From Paracoccaceae bacterium (lineage in GTDB: Bacteria > Pseudomonadota > Alphaproteobacteria > Rhodobacterales > Rhodobacteraceae), in the NCBI GenBank assembly GCA_023263735.1, contig JALQUQ010000044.1, forward strand, positions 1-12,933: a stretch of DNA of 12,933 bases. Direction: 5' to 3'. The notes under the pieces were generated by a model. That model did not search any database. It saw nothing but the letters and a program-made list of their open reading frames with translations, and had not been told where the DNA came from. Shown here piece after piece: positions 5,595 to 12,933 of the stretch (position 1 is the stretch's first letter; each line of letters begins with the position of its first letter). A program made the position numbers and the translations under genes.

Positions 5595-8500
5595 ATGAGC
5601 CTGTCTGACGCAGACCTTTCCCTGATCGCGGCAGGTGCCCTGACGTTGGCGGAACGTCTGGCGCTTGCGCCATCGTCGTTTTCTCCCGCGGCCCAAGGTG
5701 CGGGCCCGCGCCTTGCCCATTGGCGGCGCAGCCTTGGCAGCGATCATCCGGGCCGATTGGACTTGCGCCTGTCGATGCTGGGGCTGTCCGCCGATCGGGC
5801 GGGCGATTATCTGGGCGAGGTCCGCCCCGAGGCATTGACCAGCCGACCGGATTGGCTGGCTGGGGTGCCCCTGATCGCAGAGCTTTTGTCAAGCGACCTT
5901 GCGCCCCCCCTGCCCGCCGAACTTGCGGCGATTCCCTTTGCCGATCTGATCTGGCCGCTGGCCCAGCACAGCGCCACGGTCATTGCCAGCCGCACCGCCG
6001 CACCGCCCCATATGCTAAGCGAACAGGCGTGGGCGGATGTGGCGGGGGCGCTGGTGCGCATTCTGTCCACGGTTCTGGCCCCGTCGCTGTTTCTGGACTT
6101 TGACCTGTGGCGCAAACAGGCGCGCAATCGCGGCGCGGATGCCTATACCAGCTTTTGCGCCCAGTTCCGCCGCCATGGCCATCGGGGGTTTCTGACCGAC
6201 TATCCGGTTCTGGCCCGGCGTCTGACGGTCTTTTACCACAATCACATCACGACCACCGTCCAGTTTCTGGACCGTCTGGCCGCCGATCTCACGGCGCTGG
6301 CTGCGGGGCCCGATCTGCCGGTGGCACGGCTGAACCTTGGCCTGTCAGACCGGCACGAGGGCGGCGCGGGCGTCATCCTGATCGACTTTTCTTCGGGGCG
6401 CAGCATCGTCTACAAACCCAAGGCGCTGGACAGTGAGGTCTGGTTCCAAGACCTTGCCAAAACCGTTGGCGCGGCGCTGCCCATTCCCGGCGGGTTGATC
6501 GACCCCTCGGCTTGGGTGATCGAGCGGGCGGGATATGGCTGGGTCAGCTTTGCCCATCACACCAGTTGCGACACATCCGATCAGATCGACCGCTATTACC
6601 TGCGGGCCGGGGCGCTGACCGCGTTGATCCATGCGATCAACGGCTATGATTTTCACGATGAAAACATCATCGCGGCGGGCGAATGGCCCTGCCTGATCGA
6701 CTTTGAAACCCTGTTCAACCCGGCGGCGCTGGCCACCGACGGAACGGGTGGGCCGGATTACATCGCCTTTTCGGTGACCAACACGCTTTTGTTGACGTCA
6801 TGGCTGAAATCCATGCACGGCGGGTCGGTCGATTCCGGGGGCCTGACCGCCCATCTTGACGATATGGTGCAAAGCCAGCCCCGGCTAGTTCACCCGAACA
6901 CGCCCAAGATGCACTGGGCCATTGCGCCGAACCCGCCCAAGCGCGGCACCAACCTGCCGCGCCTGAACGGTACACCGCAAGAATTGCACGATCACCTGCC
7001 CGCCTTTCTGACGGGCTTTCGCGCGGCCCTTGGCCACCTGCGCGATTTTGCCCAAAACCCCGATCACCACCCCGATCTGGCCGCCTTGTTTCAGCGGGCC
7101 GAGACCATCACCTTTCGCCATATCCTGCGCAACACCCGCATCTATGTGACCCTGTTGCAGGCCAGCTATCTGCCGGAATTCAACCGCAGCGGCATCGACC
7201 TTGCGCTGCATTACGAACAACTGGCCCGGGTGCTGTTTCTAAACGGGGGCAAGGCCGATCAGGCGGATTTCGTCGCCGATGAAATCACTGCCCTTCTGGC
7301 CGAGGATGTGCCGATCTTTCACCGGCGCAACGACGGTCGCGACCTGACCTCGCGCAGCAGCCCCCCGATCCGGAATTTCTTTGGCTCCACCGGGATCGAG
7401 GCGGCGCGCCAGCATCTGGCCCTTCTGACAGACGCCGCGCTTTGGCGACAGGAAGAGGTGATCAAGGCCGCCGTTTTTGCCCGCCTCGCGACGCCCGCGC
7501 AATTGGCCGCCGATGCGCAGGGGGCTGCCCTTTCGCCCGCAAAGGCAGGGCCGTTCCCAGAGCTTTTGCTGCCCATGGCCGTGCAGATCGGCCAAGACAT
7601 CTTGCGCCGGGCGCATCACACGCCGGATGGGCAAATCCACTGGCTGGGGGCGCAGCCCGTCGAAATCCACGAACGCTATTCGGTCGAAAGCTTTAACACC
7701 AGCGCCTATGCCGGAAAGGGGGGGCTGGCGCTGTATCTGGCGGCCTTGGACCAGGTTGCCCCCGATCAGGGCTTTGGCGATACAGCGCGCCAGATCCTGA
7801 CCTTTGGCCCCAAGGATCTGGGCCGCAGGGAAGAGGCCGAACATCTGCAAATTCCGATTGGCGGCTATGCTGGCGTGGGGTCGGTGATTTACACCCATCT
7901 GCAAGTGGGGCGACTGCTGGGCGATGCCCCTTTGGTCGAGGCGGCGGTGCAGATCGCCGGGCTGTTGTCCGACACCCATATCGCGGCCGATACGGCCTAT
8001 GATGTGCTGAACGGCTCGGCCGGGCTGATCCTGTCGCTGATGACACTGGCCGAGGCCACGGGCCAGGATCAGGTGTTGGCGCTGGCCGAACGCGCGGCCC
8101 GGCATCTGATGGCCGCGCGTGTCGATACCCCAAACGGCACCGCATGGCCCACGGTGGATGGCATCCTGCACGGCGGGTTTGCCCATGGCGCGGCCGGGAT
8201 CGGGGCGGCGCTTGTCGGGCTGGGACACCGGTTGGGGCGCGAAGATTTCATCGCCTGCGGGCAGCGGGCCTTTGCGTTCCAAGACAGCCTTTGGCGCGAG
8301 GATCAGGCCAACTGGCACGACACGCGGCGGGCAGATGGGGCCTGCACCTGCCCGTGGTGCTATGGCGCTGTGGGAACGGGCTTTGCCCATCTGAGGTTGG
8401 CCCCCCACCAATCGCCCGACCAACAGGTGCAGGTGATCGACCGGGTCACGGCCGCGCTTGACCGCGCGCCCCCGGCCTTTGTCGATCATCTGTGCTGCGG

Positions 8501-8777
8501 CACTGCGGGCGCGATCCTGTTTCACCGGCAGGCAGGGCAAATTGACCGGGCGCAGGCGCTTGCGGCGGCATTGGCGGGCACGCGTGGCACGGTTGAAAAT
8601 CTGGTCTGCTATCCCAGTGGCGTTGTCGCGCCCGAAATCGCCCGCCCCGTCTTTCCCGGGCTCATGCAGGGCACCGCCGGGATCGGTTATGCCTTTCTGG
8701 CGGCGGCGCGCCCCGATCTGCCCCTGCCCGATGTGATGACCCTCTCGAACCCGAAAGGAGCCCCCCGCCATGGCTGA
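5595..8777 (+). CDS. lanM: Class II lanthipeptide synthetase LanM, CCG type
   Basis: 1060-residue bifunctional enzyme that dehydrates Ser/Thr by phosphorylation and elimination and then couples Cys to form (methyl)lanthionine. The N-terminal dehydratase (DUF4135, about 195-560) shows SDRH with Asp252 and His254, VYKPK with Lys274, YDFHDEN with Asp352, His354 and Asn357, DFET with Asp369 and Glu371, and RNTRIY at 512-517; these match the kinase/lyase site known from CylM. The C-terminal LanC-like cyclase (about 690-1050) has GFAHGAAG with His864, WCYG with Cys922 and CCGTAG with Cys967-Cys968, so zinc is predicted to be held by three Cys, as in ProcM, instead of the common Cys-Cys-His. Length is normal. 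The first residues MSLSDADLSLIAAGA resemble the end of the precursor leader. It follows the precursor and overlaps the secretion gene by 8 bases. Family assignment is certain; substrate is inferred from adjacency. Confidence 0.97.
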   Translation: MSLSDADLSLIAAGALTLAERLALAPSSFSPAAQGAGPRLAHWRRSLGSDHPGRLDLRLSMLGLSADRAGDYLGEVRPEALTSRPDWLAGVPLIAELLSSDLAPPLPAELAAIPFADLIWPLAQHSATVIASRTAAPPHMLSEQAWADVAGALVRILSTVLAPSLFLDFDLWRKQARNRGADAYTSFCAQFRRHGHRGFLTDYPVLARRLTVFYHNHITTTVQFLDRLAADLTALAAGPDLPVARLNLGLSDRHEGGAGVILIDFSSGRSIVYKPKALDSEVWFQDLAKTVGAALPIPGGLIDPSAWVIERAGYGWVSFAHHTSCDTSDQIDRYYLRAGALTALIHAINGYDFHDENIIAAGEWPCLIDFETLFNPAALATDGTGGPDYIAFSVTNTLLLTSWLKSMHGGSVDSGGLTAHLDDMVQSQPRLVHPNTPKMHWAIAPNPPKRGTNLPRLNGTPQELHDHLPAFLTGFRAALGHLRDFAQNPDHHPDLAALFQRAETITFRHILRNTRIYVTLLQASYLPEFNRSGIDLALHYEQLARVLFLNGGKADQADFVADEITALLAEDVPIFHRRNDGRDLTSRSSPPIRNFFGSTGIEAARQHLALLTDAALWRQEEVIKAAVFARLATPAQLAADAQGAALSPAKAGPFPELLLPMAVQIGQDILRRAHHTPDGQIHWLGAQPVEIHERYSVESFNTSAYAGKGGLALYLAALDQVAPDQGFGDTARQILTFGPKDLGRREEAEHLQIPIGGYAGVGSVIYTHLQVGRLLGDAPLVEAAVQIAGLLSDTHIAADTAYDVLNGSAGLILSLMTLAEATGQDQVLALAERAARHLMAARVDTPNGTAWPTVDGILHGGFAHGAAGIGAALVGLGHRLGREDFIACGQRAFAFQDSLWREDQANWHDTRRADGACTCPWCYGAVGTGFAHLRLAPHQSPDQQVQVIDRVTAALDRAPPAFVDHLCCGTAGAILFHRQAGQIDRAQALAAALAGTRGTVENLVCYPSGVVAPEIARPVFPGLMQGTAGIGYAFLAAARPDLPLPDVMTLSNPKGAPRHG

Positions 8778-10035
8778 AGGGTCCCGCATCTTTCGCAAGC
8801 AATCGCTTGACCGGCTGGCCGACCCGGATCAGTTGGACGAGGGCATTCGCGTCATCCGCCCGCGCGATCTGTTGGTCAGCCTGACCCTGATCGCGCTTTT
8901 GGCCGCCGGGGTGGCGTGGCTGTTTCTGGGCCGCACCCTGACCACCGTTCAGGCCGTGGGCATTTTCTCGCCCGCCGATGGCACCATCGTTCAGGTCAGC
9001 GCCCCGGCTGAGGGCAGCCTGTCAGAGCTGTTCATCCGCGCCGGCCAAGAGGTCGCGGCGGGGGAAACCCTTGCCATCATCAGCCAGCCCGAGCTTTTGC
9101 TGGAACTGCAACAGGCACAGCAGGCGCTGGTGCAGCTTGAGGCACGGGCGAAATCCCGTCTGGCCCAGATCGACGACCGCGCCACCGCGCGCGCCAACCG
9201 GCTTGCGGCCCGAACCGCCGCCCTGACCGAACAGCTTGCCGCCAATGAACGCCGCGTGGCCGCCACCACCGAACAGGTGCAGCGCGATGCCGAGCTTTTT
9301 TCCCGGGGCCTGATCACCCGGCGCGCGGTCGATGAAAACAAGCGCCTGCTTGACGATGCCCAACAGGCGGTGCTGAACACCCGGTCCGAACAGATCACCT
9401 TGCAAGATGAAACCTTGGCGGCCGATCAGGAAGACAGCCGCGACCGTCTGGCCCAAGAGACCGAGGTGCAAGAGGCCAAGGCCCGGGTTTCAGCGCTTGA
9501 CCTGCGGGCCCGCGAGCAGCGCGCCGTTGTGTCGCCCGCCGCCGGACGGGTCAAGGAACTGGTGGCGCGCGCGGGCGAACGGGTGCAGCCCGGCACCCGC
9601 ATCGCCACGCTGGAAACCGGCGAGGCGCCAGTGCAATTGGTGGCCTATGTCAGCCCCGAAAGTGGCAAACGCATCAACACCCAGATGTCGGCGCTGGTCG
9701 TGCCATCGACCGTGCGGCGGGCCGAACTGGGCAGTTTGCGGGCTCAGGTCGTGCGGGTTTCGGATGCGCCCGTCAGCCCGCAGGCCATGTTGGCGGTTTT
9801 GGGCAATGAAAGCCTGTTGTCCCGCTTTGCCCCCCAAGGCGCGCCGTTCGAGGTGGTGATCGACCTGACCCGCGATGCAGCGGGTTTTCCGGTCTGGGCC
9901 GCCGGTCAGGGCCCGCCCCTTGCCCTTGACAGTGGCACCTTGGCCGAGGCGGAAATCACCCTGCGCTCTGATCCGCCGATCGCGCTGATCTTGCCGGTGT
10001 TGCGCACGCTCTTTCAGGCCGGGGGGGCAAAGTGA
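8770..10035 (+). CDS. HlyD-family NHLP bacteriocin system secretion protein
   Basis: 421-residue periplasmic adaptor (membrane fusion protein) expected to link the inner-membrane transporter to an outer-membrane channel. A short cytoplasmic N-terminus is followed by one membrane helix (about 34-54, LLVSLTLIALLAAGVAWLF). A first lipoyl half-domain (about 64-105, PADGTIVQVSAPAEG, then AGQEVAAGETLAII) leads into a long coiled coil rich in Gln, Ala, Arg and Glu (about 108-250), then the second lipoyl half (VVSPAAGRVKELVARAGERVQPG) and a beta-barrel end. This is the architecture of the HlyD partner in NHLM export clusters. The ATG at 8770 has AAAGGAG (8754-8760) 9 bases upstream, inside the LanM gene; it overlaps the LanM stop by 8 bases and the next start by 4, indicating translational coupling. 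No outer-membrane TolC-like gene is in the window. Confidence 0.93.
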   Translation: MAEGSRIFRKQSLDRLADPDQLDEGIRVIRPRDLLVSLTLIALLAAGVAWLFLGRTLTTVQAVGIFSPADGTIVQVSAPAEGSLSELFIRAGQEVAAGETLAIISQPELLLELQQAQQALVQLEARAKSRLAQIDDRATARANRLAARTAALTEQLAANERRVAATTEQVQRDAELFSRGLITRRAVDENKRLLDDAQQAVLNTRSEQITLQDETLAADQEDSRDRLAQETEVQEAKARVSALDLRAREQRAVVSPAAGRVKELVARAGERVQPGTRIATLETGEAPVQLVAYVSPESGKRINTQMSALVVPSTVRRAELGSLRAQVVRVSDAPVSPQAMLAVLGNESLLSRFAPQGAPFEVVIDLTRDAAGFPVWAAGQGPPLALDSGTLAEAEITLRSDPPIALILPVLRTLFQAGGAK

Positions 10036-12203
10036 CCGCCGCGCCCCAGCCCGCCCCCCTGCCCGCCATCCACGCCCGCCGCCGCAAGGTGCCCACCATC
10101 TTGCAATTCGAAGCGGTGGAATGCGGGGCCGCCTGTCTGGCGATGATCTTGGCCCGGCTTGGCCGCCATGTTCCGATCGAACAATTGCGCGGCCTGTGTG
10201 GCGTGACCCGCGACGGGGCCAAGGCCAGCAACATCCTGAAAGCCGCCCGCAGTTTTGGGCTGGAAGCCAAGGGATTTCGCAAGGAACCGGCCGAGTTGGC
10301 ACAGGTCCCGATGCCCGCCATCCTGCACTGGAACTTTGAACATTTCGTCGTTCTGGAAGGCATTCGCGGCAAGACCTGTTGGATCAACGACCCCGCCCAC
10401 GGGCGGCGGCGCATTTCGGTCGAGGAACTGGATCAGGCCTTTACCGGCGTTGTCCTGACCTTTCAGCGCACAGACACCTTTCAGCGCGGCGGGCGACCGG
10501 CCAATGTCTGGGCGCTCTTGGGCCGCCAGATCGCACGGGCCAAGGGGGCGCTGTCGCTGATCGCGCTTTTGGTTGTGTCGATGGTCATCACCGGGCTGGT
10601 GCTGCCCGCCGGAATCCGCGTCTTTGTCGATGGTGTGTTGATCGACGCTCAGGCGCATTGGCTGATCTGGCTTTTGGGCGGCATGCTGGCCACCGCCCTT
10701 TTGCGCAGTGCGCTGGCCTATGTTCAGGGCGTGCTTTTGCTGCGGTTGAATGCCCGGATCGCGACGGTTGGCGCGGGTCGGCTGATCTGGCATCTGCTGC
10801 GCGTGCCCATCGGCTTTTTTGCTCAGCGACACGCGGCCGAGGTGGCGGACCGTCTGTCCACCAATGATGAAACCGCGCGCCTGTTGTCGACCCAGATCGC
10901 CACCACGGCCATGCGCCTGTGCGAGGTGATCTTTTACGGCGTGGTCCTTGTGATGATGCAGCCCATGGCCGGGGCCGTGGTCTGGGCCTTGGCCGCGCCG
11001 AACATACTGGCGCTTTGGGCCTTTTCCGGATCGCTGCGCACCGCCGCAGAACGGTTGCGCATTCGCGAAAGCCGTCTGGTCACCCAGACGGCGGGCATGA
11101 TCCAGAACATCCCCACCATTCGCGCCTCGGGGCGCGAGGCGGCGAATTTCCGCAAATGGGCGGGGCTCCATGCACAAGTCGTCAACGCTCAACACCGAGC
11201 CTCGGTGCAAGATGCCGTCTTTGGCGCGCTGCCTGTTCTTTTGCGGGGTCTCTCCGAGGCGGCGATCATCGCCTTGGGCGTCTGGCTGGTGCTGGAGGGG
11301 GCCTTCACCATCGGCGATTATCTGGCGTTTCAGACCCTTGCGATCAGCTTTCTGGCCCCCATCGGCGCGCTTTTGGCCATTGGCCCCGAGGTGGCGACCG
11401 TCCGCACCGGCCTGATGCGGGTCGAGGATGCAATGCGCTATCCCCTTGCCGACGCGCCCGCCCCAACCGACACCGACCAGCGCCTTCAGGGGCGTGTGAC
11501 GCTCAGCGATGTCTCCTTTGGCTATTCGCCGCTGGACCCGCCCCTGATCAGCGATGTCTCGCTGTCTGTGGCACCGGGCCAGACCGTCGCGCTTGTCGGG
11601 GCGTCGGGCAGCGGCAAATCCACCCTTGGCCGCCTGATCTGCGGCCTGCTGGCGCCGACCTCGGGCACCATTGCGATCGATGACCTGCCCTTGGCCCAGC
11701 TTCCCGCCCCCCTTCGGGCCCGCGAAATCGCCTATGTCGATCAAGAGATCTTTCTGTTCGCGGGCACCATTCGCGAAAACCTGTCGCTGTGGCTGAATGA
11801 CGTGTCAGAGGCCGATCTGATGCGCGCGCTTGACGATGCGGCGCTGCTGGATGACGTTCTGGCCCGCCCCGGCGGTCTGGACGCCCCGTTGACCGAAGAC
11901 GGCAGCAACCTTTCGGGGGGGCAGCGGCAGCGGTTGGAAATCGCGCGCGCCCTTGTCTTTCAGCCCTCGGTCATCGTGCTGGACGAGGCGACGGCCGCCC
12001 TTGACCCCGAAATCGAGGAAAAGGTGACCGACAACTTGAACCGGCGCGGCGTGACCCAGATCGTCATTGCCCATCGGCTCAGCACCATTCGCGATGCCCA
12101 TGAAATCATCGTGCTGGACCGGGGCCAGATCGTGGAACGGGGCACCCATGACAGCCTTTTGGCGGCAGGCGCGCAGTATGCGGCCCTGATCCAGACATCA
12201 TGA
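10032..12203 (+). CDS. NHLM peptidase-containing ABC transporter (C39-permease-ATPase)
   Basis: 723-residue inner-membrane exporter that removes double-glycine leaders and transports the peptide. The N-terminal C39 peptidase (about 20-150) has oxyanion Gln25, catalytic Cys31 in ECGAACL, His104 in NFEHFVV and Asp120 in NDP, so it should be active. A permease domain follows with six hydrophobic helices between about 170 and 455. The ATPase domain has Walker A GASGSGKST (523-531), signature LSGGQ (627-631), Walker B LDEA with Asp651-Glu652, and the switch His681 in AHRLST. It starts with GTG at 10032, overlapping the HlyD stop (GTGA, 4 bases) with a G-run as binding site, and ends with ATGA shared with the next gene. 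The most likely substrate is the modified precursor, cut after Gly167. All key residues are present; length is typical. Confidence 0.96.
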   Translation: MTAAPQPAPLPAIHARRRKVPTILQFEAVECGAACLAMILARLGRHVPIEQLRGLCGVTRDGAKASNILKAARSFGLEAKGFRKEPAELAQVPMPAILHWNFEHFVVLEGIRGKTCWINDPAHGRRRISVEELDQAFTGVVLTFQRTDTFQRGGRPANVWALLGRQIARAKGALSLIALLVVSMVITGLVLPAGIRVFVDGVLIDAQAHWLIWLLGGMLATALLRSALAYVQGVLLLRLNARIATVGAGRLIWHLLRVPIGFFAQRHAAEVADRLSTNDETARLLSTQIATTAMRLCEVIFYGVVLVMMQPMAGAVVWALAAPNILALWAFSGSLRTAAERLRIRESRLVTQTAGMIQNIPTIRASGREAANFRKWAGLHAQVVNAQHRASVQDAVFGALPVLLRGLSEAAIIALGVWLVLEGAFTIGDYLAFQTLAISFLAPIGALLAIGPEVATVRTGLMRVEDAMRYPLADAPAPTDTDQRLQGRVTLSDVSFGYSPLDPPLISDVSLSVAPGQTVALVGASGSGKSTLGRLICGLLAPTSGTIAIDDLPLAQLPAPLRAREIAYVDQEIFLFAGTIRENLSLWLNDVSEADLMRALDDAALLDDVLARPGGLDAPLTEDGSNLSGGQRQRLEIARALVFQPSVIVLDEATAALDPEIEEKVTDNLNRRGVTQIVIAHRLSTIRDAHEIIVLDRGQIVERGTHDSLLAAGAQYAALIQTS

Positions 12204-12933
12204 CAGATCCCATCGCCCCCGCCCCCTCGCCCGAGATCGATCTGGGCCAAACCGCCGGGTTTTGGCGCATCGCCCAAGGCGCGGTTGATATCTTCTTTCA
12301 ACCCCAGCCCGGGCGGCGGCGGATGTTTCTGTTTCGCATGCCCGAGGGGGGGGGGTGCTGGGGGGCGCGTCCGGGCCCGATCAGGCGCGGCTCATCGCCG
12401 TGCCCCGCAAGGGCGCCAGACTGACAGAGACCCCGCCTTCCGCGCAGGCACTGACCGAATGGCTGGGCCAGTTCGTGCCGCCCCTCTTGCCCGCCGCCGG
12501 CGGATGGCCGCAGGCCCTGTCGGATCAGGAAACCGCCGTTGCCATGGGTCAAACGGCCCGCGTGCCAGCGGGGCAAACGGGCGGGCTGCTGGTGCATCAG
12601 GGGCAGGCGCTCCTTTGGGGGCTCTATCCGGTTGGGCCGGGGGTTTATCCTGCCGGTTCGGGCGTCTGGATCACCTCAGACGCGCCCGATACGCAGGTGT
12701 CGCTGTCGCCCGCCCTGCCGCTTGATCCCCAAGGCCTGACCCTGTTCCATGCGGCGGTGTTTCAGGTGCTGGCCGCGATGGCCGAAAAGGCGGGGCAAGA
12801 CAGCCGCGTGGCGCTCAGCCGGATCGAGCAGGAAAACCACGCCCATCTGGCGCGGGCGGTTGCGGAGTTGCGGGACTTGGGCCATGCCCCGCCCCCACCG
12901 CCGCCCCTGCCCCCCGATGACCGCGACCGCCCC
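12200..12933 (+). CDS. NHLM permease/ATPase subunit, N-terminal part, apparent frameshift, 3' end outside window
   Basis: Start of the second ABC protein of the NHLP export system, the type without a peptidase but with a long N-terminal regulatory region resembling a cyclic-nucleotide-binding fold. The ATG at 12200 shares ATGA with the preceding stop. The first frame reads to FRMPEGGG, with FWRIAQGAVDIFF and RRRMFLFR, and would stop at 12424 after 74 residues. From 12355 a different frame (starting VLGGASGPDQARLIAVP) is open to the window edge and carries the expected continuation: GARL, then LLVHQGQALLWGLYPVG, then a helix RVALSRIEQENHAHLARAVAEL and a Pro-rich linker. The switch falls in a run of ten G; one extra or two fewer G would restore one frame. 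Either the run is miscounted, the copy is broken, or the tract varies or slips. No membrane helices or ATPase motifs are reached in the window. Family assigned from operon position and partial motif match. Confidence 0.78.
12346..12355 (+). repeat. Poly-G tract of ten at the frame break
   Basis: Ten consecutive G lie exactly where the reading frame of the second NHLM transporter gene is lost. Eight or eleven G would keep the upstream and downstream halves in one frame. The other long G-runs in the operon are only seven bases (at the C39 transporter start and in its ATPase signature) and leave frames intact. Confidence 0.85.

Noticed and set aside
7239..8798. 519-codon open frame antisense to LanM
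   Set aside because: A shadow of the GC-rich coding strand: rich in Arg, Gly, Gln and Pro, no motifs, while the sense strand carries all LanM catalytic motifs.
10014..11744. 576-codon open frame antisense to the C39 ABC transporter
   Set aside because: Low-complexity Gly/Gln/Arg/Asp composition and no family match; the sense strand encodes the transporter.

Overview
The window is GC-rich, compact DNA from an alphaproteobacterium, most likely a member of the Rhodobacterales (Rhodobacteraceae/Roseobacter group). The assignment rests on the gene order rplU - rpmA - two GNAT acetyltransferases - obgE, on protein character and on base composition; no database search was possible.

Left part (1-4212, minus strand): housekeeping genes. 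Read in transcription order these are rplU (L21), rpmA (L27), two small GNAT acetyltransferases and the ribosome-assembly GTPase gene obgE, which runs off the left edge only a few codons before its expected end. A good sigma70-type promoter lies upstream of rplU. A convincing intrinsic terminator follows rpmA, so the acetyltransferase/obgE part may be transcribed by read-through or from its own promoter. Upstream of rplU lies a secreted DUF2059-type protein made of two homologous halves. A tRNA-Ser(CGA) gene (4506-4595, plus strand) separates this block from the next region.

Right part (4925-12933, plus strand): a RiPP biosynthetic operon for a class II lanthipeptide with an NHLP (nitrile-hydratase-like) leader. 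It encodes, in order: a 205-residue precursor whose leader carries two tandem NHLP domains followed by a double-glycine site and a Ser/Thr/Cys-rich core; a LanM synthetase with all visible dehydratase motifs and a Cys-Cys-Gly zinc site; an HlyD-family secretion protein; an ABC transporter with an N-terminal C39 peptidase; and the start of a second ABC transporter (NHLM permease/ATPase type), cut by the right edge. The last four genes overlap by 4-8 bases and are probably translationally coupled. A perfect 10-bp hairpin lies between precursor and LanM, where it could favour precursor synthesis over enzyme synthesis.

Working model (inference): LanM dehydrates Ser/Thr and forms (methyl)lanthionines with the three core Cys, guided by the long leader; the C39 transporter cuts after Gly-Gly and exports the product through the HlyD adaptor, with the second ABC protein assisting. 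The points most worth a second look are the duplicated leader, the CCG-type cyclase site, a leader-like LSDADL sequence at the LanM N-terminus, and a 10-G tract that puts the last gene out of frame. No regulator or immunity gene is visible in the window.
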